A DNA stretch of 64,000 nucleotides from JAOUFP01 sp963801505 (GTDB lineage: Bacteria > Nitrospirota > Thermodesulfovibrionia > Thermodesulfovibrionales > UBA6898). Below are positions 52,893 through 61,545 of the stretch, one piece after another. The stretch spans positions 1 to 64,000 of the forward strand of contig CAWDEY010000026.1 in the NCBI GenBank assembly GCA_963801505.1, in the 5' to 3' direction. The position numbers and the translations under genes were made by a program. Position 1 is the stretch's first letter; each line of letters starts with the position of its first letter. Below the pieces are notes generated by a model. The model made no database searches, had not been told where the DNA came from, and saw only the letters and a list, made by a program, of their open reading frames with translations.

Positions 52893-54109
52893 ATGCTGAG
52901 ATTATATAATACCTTCGGCAGAAAACTTATGCCGTTTCGCCCTGTCAGAAAGGACCTTGTGACGATCTTTACCTGCGGGCCTTCGGTATATCAGCGGGCC
53001 CATATCGGGAATTTCAGGACCTTCCTGTTCGAGGACATCCTTGTGCGTTATCTCGAATATTCAGGGTATAAGGTCAGGAGGGGCCTGATCTTTACTGATA
53101 TCGAGGACAAGGCGCTCCTTGAGGCAAAAAAGAAGCATACCAGCGTTCAACAGCTTACCGACAAAAATATCAGGGAGTTTATGGAAGAGATGGAGCTTTT
53201 GAGGATGAAGACCCCTGACTATCTGCCGAAGGCATCAGAGAGCGTTAATGCAGGCGGTGGAGATCATAGAACATCTCCTTGAGCGCAAGATAGCTTACTG
53301 GCACAAAGGCAATGTATATTTTGATCCCCTGAAGTTTAAAGGCTTTGGAAAACTCTATGGTCTTGATATGTCAAAATGGCCGAAGAAGAAAATCCGTTTC
53401 CACAAAGACACCTATCCGGGGATACAGTGGAACCTCGGCGACTTCATCCTCTGGCACGGTCATAAAAAAGGCGATAAGGCCTACTGGGATACCAGCATAG
53501 GCAAGGGGCGGCCTTCATGGAACATACAGGACCCGGCCATGATCAGCAGGTATTTCAATGAGACGCTTTCGGTCTACTGCGGCGGGATCGACAACCTCTA
53601 CCGCCATCACGACTATACCCTTGCGATACTGGAATCGATAAGGCCTTATCCGATGGCCAGGTTCTGGCTGCACTGCCATCACCTGTATGTCAACGGCCGG
53701 AAGATGTCCAAAAGCAAGGGGAATATCTACTATACGGACATGCTGTCAAGAGAAGGCTATAGTATGCAGGAGATACGGTTTTTCCTGATTTATGAGCACT
53801 ACCGCAAGGACCTGAATTTTTCTGAGAAGAATATAAGGCCGCAGTCAATATCCTTAAGACGTTTAAAGCAATTGTCCGCGCAATCAAAAGAAAGGCCTTC
53901 TCTGCTCCGGCCCGGAACAGCGCTATTTCGGAGAAGATATTAAAAGTATTTTCAGACCATATGGATAATGACCTCACTGTCAGAGAAGCCTTTGACAAGG
54001 TACATGCAATACTGGCAGGCCTTGACATCATTCCTTAAGACCCTCTGAAGCCGCAGGAATAATCAGGGCGCTTAAGAAGATCGATGAAGTCCTGCAGGTG
54101 ATATTTTAG
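52893..54109 (+). CDS. Cysteinyl-tRNA-synthetase-like protein with altered zinc site, three frameshifts in the consensus
   Basis: Joined across shifts near 53250, 53840 and 54038, this gives about 404 residues. It has CGPSVYQRAHIGNFRTF (class I HIGH-type motif HIGN), ITDIEDK-like FTDIEDKALLEA, WHIEC-equivalent WNIQDPAMI, CGGIDNLYRHHDYTLAI and the KMSKSKGN loop. True CysRS binds zinc with Cys28, Cys209, His234 and Glu238; here the Cys209 position is Asp (WNIQD) and the Glu238 position is Thr (RHHDYT), while the first Cys remains. Substrate selection by thiol coordination is probably lost. The partial DALR domain at the end is short. It may be a CysRS paralog with another amino acid or metabolic role. 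Confidence 0.82.
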
Positions 54110-54667
54110 GCCTTTTCTTAGGTGCAGTTTAATTGGCAGTCTTTTCCTTTGGTTTATCGTGTAAATTTATTTCTTTTTCTGCCGGGGGGCAACCGGGACC
54201 ATGATGTGGGCATAAGGAGTGTTTTTCCACATCACATAAGGTCCTCCGTTGTTTGGATCAGACTACGATCAAAAATTTCACTTTTCTACCCATTTGCATA
54301 CCCTCCTTCATGTTGTTTTCTTCATTGCCTGAAAAGGCAAATCATTTTTCACTGGAAAATACATTACCGTATATCACATCCTATCATTTGTTATCCCGAC
54401 CCGCAAGGACCAAAGCACAACAAACATCTATCAGCAGGAGGGTTCGGATCAGGAATAATTTTGATTTCCAAGGCGAGACAGTCAATCTTCAGATTCCCGG
54501 ACCAGCCTTCTGCTGTATTCGGAATTCTTGCAAGTTTATTGCCTTCGGGTTTGCGTAGATGCCGTGGATGCCCTGCAGCTTATGCTGCACCTTACCCCGT
54601 GGCAAGACCACGGGGAATATCGCTCGCTATCCATTTATGCAACGATAGGGTTAGACTAAATGGAGAT
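54110..54667. other. Intergenic region
   Basis: About 560 bases upstream of the dihydrouridine synthase gene. The frame of that gene stays open through the region, but its translation has no family resemblance and no ribosome site. It contains repeat family P (54571-54638). Nothing else is recognised. Confidence 0.55.
54571..54638. repeat. Dispersed repeat family P, longer copy
   Basis: CCCTGCAGCTTATGCTGCACC followed by CCGTGGCAAGACCACGGGG (a second palindrome) and the common tail GGAATATCGCTCGCTATCCA. Compare 14151-14193 and 59067-59111, which share the beginning and the tail but not the middle palindrome. Confidence 0.55.
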
Positions 54668-55765
54668 ATGACAAAGGCAGAAGAGAGAGAAGGACAGGGG
54701 CTGGATCCTGTAATGACGATGAAAGCTGAAACTAACGCGCAAATACAGCCGCAGGCGATAAAGTTCCGCAATCTGCTGATCGATCCGCCGCTTCTTCTTG
54801 CGCCGATGGCGGGCCTTACCCACAGTGCCCTGCGGCGGATTATGATCGGCTTTGGCGGGGTCGGCCTGTTGTCTACTGAAATGCTTTCGGCAAAAATACT
54901 GCCCACTGAAAGTCCCCGGGTCTCCCCGTATCTCATCCGGACGGAAAAAGAAAAACCACTTTCCTGTCAGCTCCTGACTTCCACTGACAAAGAGATAGGC
55001 CGGGCAATGGATGCTCTGCACGCACTTAAGGCTGACGCTGTTGATTTGAACATGGGCTGCCCGTCGACGGCAGTCAGCAAGTTCGGCGCGGGCGTCATCC
55101 TGATGGAAAAACCGGATGAGGCCCGTAGTATCGTGGCTGAGGCCAGAAGGCGCACTGTATTGCCACTGAGTGTGAAAATCCGCCTCGGCAGCGACGCCGA
55201 CAGCAGGACATTAAAGGCGTTCTGCTCCATGCTTGAAGGTGAAGGCATTGATATGCTTACAGTGCACGCCAGGTTTAAACATGAGCCCTTTGCAAGAAAT
55301 CCGCGATGGGAATATATAGCTGAAATAAAGGAACGCGTTAAAATACCGGTTATCGCCAATGGAGGAATTTTCTCGATAGAGGACGCAAAAAGATGCCTGA
55401 GGGTATCCGGCGCCGACGGCCTGATGCTTGGCCGGGGGGCGGTGATAAGACCCTGGCTTTTCGCTGAAATTGCCGCAAGCATATTTGGCAGAGATATCAA
55501 GGAACGCGCAGTGTCGCTGCCGGATATTTACGCGGCCTTTGTCGAAGCCTTGAACGCGGATTATCGCCCCATATACCGTCTGGGCAGGCTGAAGGAATTT
55601 ACCCACTACTTCGCCCGGAACTATAAATTCGGTCACTCATTGGCGTGCAAGGTCCAGTCCAGTAGCAGTATGGATGAAGCAAGGGAAAGGGCCTGGACGT
55701 TCTTTGCCGGCAATAGTGAAGAGAGCGTGGTCATGCATGGAAATAATGAACTGAAGAGTAAATGA
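54668..55765 (+). CDS. tRNA-dihydrouridine synthase
   Basis: Dus enzymes reduce specific uridines of tRNA with FMN and NADPH. From the ATG at 54668 the protein is 365 residues: LLLAPMAGLTHSALRRIMIG at the FMN end, the catalytic Cys in DLNMGCPSTAVSKFGAGVIL, IRLG, HARFKHEPF, IPVIANGGIFSIEDA and the phosphate loop GADGLMLGRGAVIRPW. ATGs at 54713 and 54719 are nearer the first conserved strand and are possible starts. It resembles the DusB group in order of motifs. Confidence 0.93.
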   Translation: MTKAEEREGQGLDPVMTMKAETNAQIQPQAIKFRNLLIDPPLLLAPMAGLTHSALRRIMIGFGGVGLLSTEMLSAKILPTESPRVSPYLIRTEKEKPLSCQLLTSTDKEIGRAMDALHALKADAVDLNMGCPSTAVSKFGAGVILMEKPDEARSIVAEARRRTVLPLSVKIRLGSDADSRTLKAFCSMLEGEGIDMLTVHARFKHEPFARNPRWEYIAEIKERVKIPVIANGGIFSIEDAKRCLRVSGADGLMLGRGAVIRPWLFAEIAASIFGRDIKERAVSLPDIYAAFVEALNADYRPIYRLGRLKEFTHYFARNYKFGHSLACKVQSSSSMDEARERAWTFFAGNSEESVVMHGNNELKSK

Positions 55766-55960
55766 CGCCGACTCACGTAAAAGCGCGCTTGACAGATAAC
55801 TAAAACCAAAATACTGACGCTTTAGACCTGGTCCTATTTCCCCGGAGTTTCAAGGTCCCATCAATGCCCCCGAAAACCCCGGTCAAACCAGCAGGTGAAG
55901 AGCATGACAACGGCCGGGTTATCAGGTTATAATAAAAAACTTGGGAAAAACAGCTTAAAC

Positions 55961-56647
55961 ATGGATTTTAAAGAAACAATAATATCTTCTTTTTTCTTTC
56001 ATCTGCTTCTTTTTTTGCTCATGATCGCCGTATCGAGCTATACGACCGGCTCCTCAGGAATGATCCGGAACATTGTCTCGGTTGACCTTACTGAAGAAAA
56101 AGATCTGCCCGATAACGCCACCGGCCCTGCGGAAAAACCGGCGACGGCTCCCGGCACGCCGTCTATAGAGGAGGCAAGCCTTCCGGATGAATCAGTAAAG
56201 ACTCCGTCTGAAGAGTCAATGCCTGAGCCTGAAAAGGAATTAAAAACTGCCGCTGAACCTGTAAAAATTGAAAAGGTCGAAAAGCCCCCCGCTGATACAG
56301 AGGGCCCTCCCAGCATGGAAGCCTATTACCGGTTTATCATGCTCCATAAAAAAATCTTCGGGCAGCAGGCCGGGGCCAGAGTAAATGAACTCTTAGGCGA
56401 GGCCTTCAAAGTCAATACACGAGAGTTTTTTGGAGGCAAGGCCATAGTCAGCCTGAAATTCGGACCGGACCGTAAATTAAGCGGGGTCATTGTCGATTCC
56501 GATTCCCCTGAATTAAAGGCCTTCCTTGAAGAGATCGTATGGGACTCTGTACCGGACCCGGCTGCATTTTCGCTTGGATTTACCGGAGTGCAAATAGAAT
56601 TCACCGTGCTTGAGGGTTCTATGAGTTTCAAGATAGACGCATTATAA
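55961..56647 (+). CDS. TonB-like periplasmic protein
   Basis: From the ATG at 55961 the protein is 228 residues. It has an N-terminal membrane anchor (ETIISSFFFHLLLFLLMIAV), a Pro/Glu/Lys-rich spacer of about 90 residues, and a C-terminal domain with FFGGKAIVSLKFGPDRKLSG and FSLGFTGVQIEFTVL that resembles TonB-type C-terminal domains. A link to ExbB/ExbD is not visible. Such orphan TonB-like proteins span the periplasm to energise outer-membrane receptors or act in cell-envelope linkage. The upstream ATG at 55895 adds 22 residues before the anchor and is less likely. Confidence 0.75.
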   Translation: MDFKETIISSFFFHLLLFLLMIAVSSYTTGSSGMIRNIVSVDLTEEKDLPDNATGPAEKPATAPGTPSIEEASLPDESVKTPSEESMPEPEKELKTAAEPVKIEKVEKPPADTEGPPSMEAYYRFIMLHKKIFGQQAGARVNELLGEAFKVNTREFFGGKAIVSLKFGPDRKLSGVIVDSDSPELKAFLEEIVWDSVPDPAAFSLGFTGVQIEFTVLEGSMSFKIDAL

Positions 56648-56872
56648 AGTACCAATGGAAGGCAGCAGCCATCTGAAATGCTTTACGCCGTATTCTTGCT
56701 TATATTGAATCAGTGATATGATGAGGAAGAAAACCGCGGCGTAGAACGACCGGTAAAAAGCGCTTACTGTGGTGCTGAAGCTTACGAGCTTTACAGCAAG
56801 AGGCGAGAAGCTTATTGCCGCAACTCCGAAGAGGAGTTTACCGTAGTTCCATTTGGTCGATGTAATTTTCAT
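56642..56872 (-). pseudogene. EamA/DMT-type transporter, N-terminal fragment only
   Basis: The 76-residue frame has two membrane helices typical of the beginning of EamA (DMT-family) transporters (LLFGVAAISFSPLAVKLV and AFYRSFYAAVFFLIISLI), where full proteins have ten helices. It ends abruptly six bases inside the end of the convergent TonB-like gene, so the rest was probably deleted at a junction near 56645. Confidence 0.72.
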
Positions 56873-57022
56873 TTGAATATCAGTAATAAAAGCCTGATAA
56901 TACCATAGTTGATTGCCAATAATAAGTTACATTATTTTCAATTCAATAAAAAGAACGGATTTCAGGAAGTTACCGGCCCTGCCCTGCGAAGGCTTGCCAT
57001 GTCAGGTTCATCATATAAACAG

Positions 57023-57613
57023 CTAATTCGCCCTGGAATGCCCGGATACTGACAGGCTTTGTTCTATTGTCTCCGCAATCCTCTCCCCAAGTGCGGGTAA
57101 ATATCCTGGATATATCTGTTTGATGATCTGATCTCTATCAAGAATATACGTGGCTGGAATTTTATTGACTCCATAGGCCTTGCTCGAGCTGCCGTCGTCA
57201 ATAAGCATCAGGTAGGTAAGATCATGTTTTTGGGCAAAGTCCCTGACCTTCTTTTGGGCATTGCTTCCTGAATCCATGCTGATGCCCAGGAAAACAACAT
57301 CCCTGTCCTTATAACCATTGTGAAGTTTCTCCAGTTCCTGAGTAGTCTCCTTGCACCAGGGGCACCAGGTGGCCCAAAAGTCTATGACAACTACCTTGCC
57401 TTTAAAATCCGACAGACTCACATTATTCCCTCTAACGTCCTTCAGCATAAACGACGGGGCCCTGTTTCCTGGTGCCGGAAGCGCGGCTTCCTTATTAACA
57501 GACGTTTCTTTTTTCTTACATGAGGGGACAAAGACAAGAATCAAAGAAACTGCAATCGCAATAAAGGAGTCCCTCGCAATCGTCCCACAAGATAAACCCG
57601 CTGGTCGTTTCAT
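57023..57613 (-). CDS. TlpA-like thioredoxin-fold lipoprotein
   Basis: From the ATG at 57613 the protein is about 196 residues: a hydrophobic signal with lipobox (LVFVPSC), then an AhpC/TSA-TlpA domain starting APSFMLKDVRGNNVSLSDFKG, with active site WATWCPWCKET and KIPATYILD containing the cis-Pro. It probably reduces disulfides or keeps heme-attachment cysteines reduced for the cytochrome encoded upstream. The frame continues upstream to 57685 but lacks signal-like sequence there. Confidence 0.88.
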   Translation of the reverse strand: MKRPAGLSCGTIARDSFIAIAVSLILVFVPSCKKKETSVNKEAALPAPGNRAPSFMLKDVRGNNVSLSDFKGKVVVIDFWATWCPWCKETTQELEKLHNGYKDRDVVFLGISMDSGSNAQKKVRDFAQKHDLTYLMLIDDGSSSKAYGVNKIPATYILDRDQIIKQIYPGYLPALGERIAETIEQSLSVSGHSRAN

Positions 57614-57728
57614 CAATCTTAGATCAGAAAAATAGAGTCTTTTCAATTTAAGGATTCTAAGAAGAAAGATCCTGAAAGTCAACATATTATTGGAATCGTA
57701 TTTATACTCTCTCCGGTCTTAAGACGGC

Positions 57729-57759
57729 TCCGGGGAAGGCAGGAAAACCCTTCCCCGGA
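57729..57759 (-). terminator. Hairpin after the pentaheme cytochrome gene
   Basis: TCCGGGGAAGG-loop-CCTTCCCCGGA, an 11-bp perfect stem about 45 bases after the stop of the minus-strand cytochrome gene. There is no long T run, so its role as a terminator is probable rather than certain. Confidence 0.6.
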
Positions 57760-57805
57760 ATGCTGCAGTCTTCAAGACACATAATCTATTGCCGATTGAA
57801 AGATT

Positions 57806-58981
57806 TTAAATATCAACTTTCTTTTTTATGATCATATAGGTTTTGTCATTTTTCCCGTCAGCTGGTATCTCCATCATTTTCATGGCTGGCGGCGCAAAGA
57901 GGCGATATATGAGGGACGCTGATATCGTCCTGACATTCTCAGCAGGGACAGTATAAACCAGTTTCCGCTCTTCCCCCTTTTTCAATCTCGTATCCATTGC
58001 AACTGCTTCAGCCTTCCAGGGCGGCACACCCTTTTCGTCTCCTGACTTGAACATCTTGACGAGGAGAGACTGCATATCTTCCATCGGACTTTCCTTGATA
58101 TTCGTCCAAAGGACCTTTCCGCTTGCGTCTTCCGCAGTAAGTTTCAGAAATGCGATCCGCATCGGCATCGTGGAGGGGAAGGTATGTCCTGATATATTTT
58201 TAAGCGTTATGGTCACCTTCTCCGATCCTGCCACAGCCTCAGCCTTTATATCAAGACTGACTGCCTTGCGCAGCATATCGGGGTCATGCCCGCCGGGAAG
58301 TGAATGGGAAAAATGGGTCTTCCTGCTTGAGCCCTGGGCCGGGGCACCCTCGGTTTCTGTCATATGACATGTTAAGCAGTTGGATGCCCCTTCGTCATTC
58401 ATAACGCAGATAGGAGCCCCCTTGGAATTAAGCATATGGCTATGACAACCCATACATACCTCGCCGCTGGCAAAAAGTGCTGATTTAGCTGTTTTATGCG
58501 GGGCCTTGCCCGAAGGATTTGGCGAGTTGAAACTCCCATCCTTGTTTAATAAATACTGGTTGAATTCTTTACCCTGTATGACTGATTCTATACGGTGGCA
58601 GAAGGAGCATCCAGTCCCCTCGTTATGTGTCCAATTGTCTTTGTCAGGCAGGGCCTTGCCTGACATTAAATCAGCCAGATTGTCAGCCATAGGGGTATGG
58701 CAATTACCGCAATGGTATGAAGGGGCCTTTCCCATCTGCGCCATGGAAGCTGAAAATTTAGCCAGGACAGCACCATGAGCGTTGTCCTTAAACGGAGAGG
58801 AATTGGCATGCATGGAAGCCTTCCACTCAGAATATATTGCGGAGTGGCATCCGGAACAGGCTTCGGATTTAGCAAGTTTTTCAGCACCGTCAGGGAGCTG
58901 ATGTGCGAAGACGGACGACGATGAAGCTGCCAGAATCAGCAGGATTAAATATAATTTTGTTATCACGCTTTTATTTGTCAT
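57806..58981 (-). CDS. Pentaheme c-type cytochrome
   Basis: From the ATG at 58981 the protein is 391 residues: a signal peptide (to VFAHQ), then five CX2CH sites (CSGCH, CGNCH, CSFCH, CMGCH and CLTCH) in the first 210 residues, followed by a beta-rich domain without hemes (VTITLKNISGHTFPSTMPMR). The first region resembles the cytochrome c554/multiheme cytochrome c family. The heme spacing does not decide the substrate. It would act in periplasmic electron transfer, with the TlpA-like protein next to it possibly assisting maturation. Confidence 0.9.
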   Translation of the reverse strand: MTNKSVITKLYLILLILAASSSSVFAHQLPDGAEKLAKSEACSGCHSAIYSEWKASMHANSSPFKDNAHGAVLAKFSASMAQMGKAPSYHCGNCHTPMADNLADLMSGKALPDKDNWTHNEGTGCSFCHRIESVIQGKEFNQYLLNKDGSFNSPNPSGKAPHKTAKSALFASGEVCMGCHSHMLNSKGAPICVMNDEGASNCLTCHMTETEGAPAQGSSRKTHFSHSLPGGHDPDMLRKAVSLDIKAEAVAGSEKVTITLKNISGHTFPSTMPMRIAFLKLTAEDASGKVLWTNIKESPMEDMQSLLVKMFKSGDEKGVPPWKAEAVAMDTRLKKGEERKLVYTVPAENVRTISASLIYRLFAPPAMKMMEIPADGKNDKTYMIIKKKVDI

Positions 58982-59066
58982 ATATATCTCCAATTTGAAG
59001 ACTCCCCGCAGCAGGCTACTGGGAATCTCAATGCAATGAACTTTTATTTTTTATATTCGCTCGCTC

Positions 59067-59111
59067 CACCCTGCAGCAAGCTGCCGGGAATACGCTCGCT
59101 ATCCATTTAAA
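59067..59111. repeat. Dispersed repeat family P, copy 3
   Basis: CCACCCTGCAGCAAGCTGCCG followed by GGAATACGCTCGCTATCCATTTAA, close to 14151-14193. A partial related block lies at 59011-59035. Confidence 0.7.
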
Positions 59112-59204
59112 GCACCTTTTGATAAAGTATTAATCTCTTACTCGTATCACCCTAATTCTTCTTCGAGTGGTCCCTGTATCCGGTTGTCGACTTAACAAAC
59201 TCCT

Positions 59205-59579
59205 TTAAAACGTCAATCCTTCCCTTTCAAGAAGCATTTCAGCAAGGAATGTCCCTGGTTTTGCCTCGGCATCAGGGATCAACTCGGCCTTGTCAAGTCC
59301 GTAATGTTTTACGCAGGACGCGCATATGTAGAACTTGACTCCGAAATCATCAATGAGGGTCTTGATAAGGTCGGCAATGGGTGAAAACTCGTCTTTTTTC
59401 TGCCATATCAGCGTTTCGGCATAGCCTTTTTTTGCAAGCAGCGCCCCTTTGTCCATTAGGAAAAAATCAAGGGTTGCATCCAGAGCCTTCATGTTGGTCG
59501 CAAGCTGTAATGCCCCTGCCACCTTGTCCGGATTGTCATAGGACCCAGTGATAATAAAAACGAATTTCTTTTCTGCCAT
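59205..59579 (-). CDS. DsrE-family protein
   Basis: A 124-residue alpha/beta protein: FVFIITGSYDNPDKVAGALQ at the start, then KVDFFLMDKGALLAKKG-like TLDFFLMDKGALLAKKG, and a conserved Cys pair in FYICASCVKHYGL. DsrE-like proteins take part in sulfur relay. The Cys could be the persulfide carrier. It is the third gene of a small minus-strand group with the NifX-like and DUF134 genes. Confidence 0.9.
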   Translation of the reverse strand: MAEKKFVFIITGSYDNPDKVAGALQLATNMKALDATLDFFLMDKGALLAKKGYAETLIWQKKDEFSPIADLIKTLIDDFGVKFYICASCVKHYGLDKAELIPDAEAKPGTFLAEMLLEREGLTF

Positions 59580-59630
59580 AGTGTTCTCCTTTTAAATATC
59601 TTGTTTTTTAAATTCATTTTGTGGAATGGT

Positions 59631-60011
59631 TCAGTGGGCGCATCCTCCGCCTTTGCCGTGGCCGCCACATGTCTGCTGCAGCGTATATTCAGACAACTGT
59701 TGTGACTGTAACATGGCGATATTATCTCTTATGTTCCCTGCCTCTGAACGGTATACCCTTATTCCCAGCTGATTGAGCCTGCTCAAGGCCCCTCCTCCTA
59801 TTCCGCCTACAACTATCGCATCAACCTTCTGGTCCCCAAGCGCTTTAATGGGATTACATGCGCCATGCGCATGGTGTTGGTCATTGTTGCTTATTGCAGA
59901 GAGGTTGTTCGTCTCTGTGTCAAAAACTACGAACAACGGAGCTGAACCGAAATGATTATACACACTGCTTTCAACGCCCTGATCGTTTTGTACCGGAAAA
60001 CATATTTTCAT
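59631..60011 (-). CDS. Dinitrogenase iron-molybdenum cofactor-family protein (NifX-like)
   Basis: A 126-residue protein beginning MKICFPVQNDQGVESSVYNH, with FGSAPLFVVFD and IVVGGIGGGALSRLNQLGI, and a Cys/His/Gly-rich tail (CGGHGKGGGCAH) that may bind a metal. It belongs to the NifX/NafY family, but stand-alone members outside nif loci, usually beside MRP/ORP-type or DUF134 genes, have no proven function. It starts at 60011, 4 bases after the DUF134 stop. Confidence 0.88.
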   Translation of the reverse strand: MKICFPVQNDQGVESSVYNHFGSAPLFVVFDTETNNLSAISNNDQHHAHGACNPIKALGDQKVDAIVVGGIGGGALSRLNQLGIRVYRSEAGNIRDNIAMLQSQQLSEYTLQQTCGGHGKGGGCAH

Positions 60012-60015
60012 CCTG

Positions 60016-60309
60016 TTACTCCTTTGCAGATTGTTTTTCAAAAACAATGGCCTTACATCCGGAAAGGGCCATTGCCGTCTTTTTCCTTGCACTGGAGAGC
60101 AACCTTTGTATTGTCCCTCTGGATACGCCCATTTTGTTGCCTGCCTCTTCCTGTGTAAGACCATCAAGGTCGCAGAGCTTCAGCGTTTCAAGTTCATCAT
60201 CATAGAGCGGGACCTTTTCAATATCTGTCAAGGGAACACCCGTTGGCTTGAATGCCATGCCTTTAAACCGGCACTCACAATATCGTGGTTTCTTACATCG
60301 CGGGGACAA
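60016..60309 (-). CDS. DUF134 (UPF0251) helix-turn-helix protein
   Basis: The 97-residue protein has the DUF134 start SPRCKKPRYCECRFKG, a helix-turn-helix in LDGLTQEEAGNKMGVSRGTI, and QRLLSSARKK. These small DNA-binding proteins regularly sit directly before NifX-like dinitrogenase cofactor genes, as here, and are presumed regulators of them. It is the first gene of the group. Confidence 0.93.
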   Translation of the reverse strand: MSPRCKKPRYCECRFKGMAFKPTGVPLTDIEKVPLYDDELETLKLCDLDGLTQEEAGNKMGVSRGTIQRLLSSARKKTAMALSGCKAIVFEKQSAKE

Positions 60310-60865
60310 ATCTTTGGCTCCTTATTTCGTGCATATACACATAATAAACTTTTCCAGGATACATGTCAATCTACAATTCTAGGTTTACTTAATAAGTATA
60401 ACATTATGACAAGCTCGGCAATTCACCTCTGACATTTTTTTGACTAACTTATTCAGAAAGGGGCATGTAGCATTTGTGTGGAACTTATACAGTGTCTTGA
60501 AAGGACATCTGTCATGTGGCGGGGTTAATCTTTTGTAATTTGGAATTGACCCACATAGCAAAATATACAAGCCTAACCCCGGCACAGGGTGACCCAACAA
60601 AGGGCAGTTACCCACGTTGAATCTGCGCAGCGATTTTTTCCATGTAGTAGGTCACTCTTTTTAGGACTCGCGTGTGCGACGGGCGAAAGGTCGGTATCTG
60701 TTTCTCCCGATAATAAAGTCGCAATATTCGGCGAAAAGCTCAGGACAGGATACCCATGGCGAGTTTGTCCTCACAGGCATAAGACTGCATGGAGGATAAT
60801 TTACACAATTATCCTTTATTGACTTGCTATTTCCATTCTGCTAAGGTATTTCTAAGATTTGAAAA
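60310..60865. other. Intergenic region
   Basis: About 550 bases between the divergent DUF134 gene and the fluoride riboswitch. A minus-strand Cys-rich frame at 60385-60615 and a plus-strand frame at 60589-60822 are present but unsupported. Promoters for both sides must be here; none is clear enough to mark. Confidence 0.55.
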
Positions 60866-60946
60866 TGGCGATGGAGTTCGCCTTAAACCGCTTTGCCTGC
60901 CGAAGCTGATGACTCCTACTCTTTGAACAAGGGTAGGAGTTTTTTA
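60866..60946 (+). promoter_or_regulatory. Fluoride riboswitch (crcB motif) with terminator, copy 1
   Basis: GGCGATGGAGTTCGCC, then AACCGC...GCTGATGACTCCTAC, is the conserved core of the crcB-motif fluoride aptamer. The 3' part ACTCCTAC pairs instead with GTAGGAGT at 60933-60940, followed by TTTTTT, forming an overlapping terminator. Fluoride binding would block the terminator and turn on the downstream antiporter fragment and crcB operon. Confidence 0.95.
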
Positions 60947-60968
60947 ATACCCGGAAAGGAGACAGCGA

Positions 60969-61133
60969 ATGCATGAAGTATGGGGAATAGCAGCGCTCTG
61001 GTTAGGTCTCGCGCTAATTGCAACGCTGCTTTCCAGCTGGTTCCGTATTGCAACCGCCCTTTCCGAGATAGTCGTAGGAACTCAGTCTCAAAGAGGGTTG
61101 CAACTTATGCGCCCTGCACTGTTACGATTGTAA
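60969..61133 (+). pseudogene. Cation:proton antiporter, N-terminal fragment only
   Basis: The 54-residue frame starts MHEVWGIAALWLGLALIATL and contains FRIATALSEIVVGT, the opening of CPA2-family cation:proton antiporters found with fluoride riboswitches. After VVGT the sequence continues as QSQRGLQLMRPALLRL, which is not antiporter-like, and then stops. A deletion seems to have removed the rest. It has an AAGGAGA site and sits directly after the riboswitch, so it would be translated first. Confidence 0.75.
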
Positions 61134-61159
61134 AATAGCTGCAAAAGGATGCTTTTAAA

Positions 61160-61534
61160 ATGATGAACTATCTTATTGTTTTCGCAGGCGGCGGTATCGG
61201 CTCCGTTGCACGCTTCGCGGTTGCGTCGTGGATCGGCCAGCGCTGGGGAAGAAGCTTTCCCCTTGGCACCTTTACGGTTAACGTCTTTGGAAGCTTTCTT
61301 ATCGGATTGCTTATGACCCTGATGGCTGAGCGCTTCATGGAAAACCCGGAGTGGCGACTTCTCCTTGTTGTCGGAGGTCTGGGAGGGTTCACCACCTTTT
61401 CGACGTTCCAGTATGAAACCGGCAAACTTGCTGCCGATGGTGAACTGATCTACGCAGCATTGAATATTATTTTAAGCGTAATCGCTGGTTTTACAGCGTT
61501 GAAACTTGGAGAAGTGATTGCCAAGAACATATAG
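61160..61534 (+). CDS. crcB: Fluoride efflux channel CrcB/FluC
   Basis: A 124-residue, four-helix Fluc channel subunit that exports fluoride as a dual-topology dimer. It has the family motifs GGGIGSVARFAVASW, GTFTVNVFGSFLIGLLM and GGLGGFTTFSTFQYE, including the conserved Asn, Phe box and Ser/Thr track. It is under the upstream fluoride riboswitch. The ATG at 61160 is followed by another Met, so the start may be 61163. Confidence 0.97.
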   Translation: MMNYLIVFAGGGIGSVARFAVASWIGQRWGRSFPLGTFTVNVFGSFLIGLLMTLMAERFMENPEWRLLLVVGGLGGFTTFSTFQYETGKLAADGELIYAALNIILSVIAGFTALKLGEVIAKNI

Positions 61535-61545
61535 GAGACAAACAT

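Noticed and set aside
54122..54667. N-terminal extension of the dihydrouridine synthase
   Set aside because: The open frame upstream of 54668 has no homology and crosses repeat family P; Dus proteins start near the first FMN strand.
60385..60615. Minus-strand Cys-rich 76-residue frame
   Set aside because: There is no ribosome site, no recognised motif, and no context. The Cys spacing is not a known metal motif.
60625..60800. Structured RNA upstream of the fluoride riboswitch
   Set aside because: I compared it with GEMM and other riboswitch cores in mind and found no conserved core; it remains unexplained sequence.
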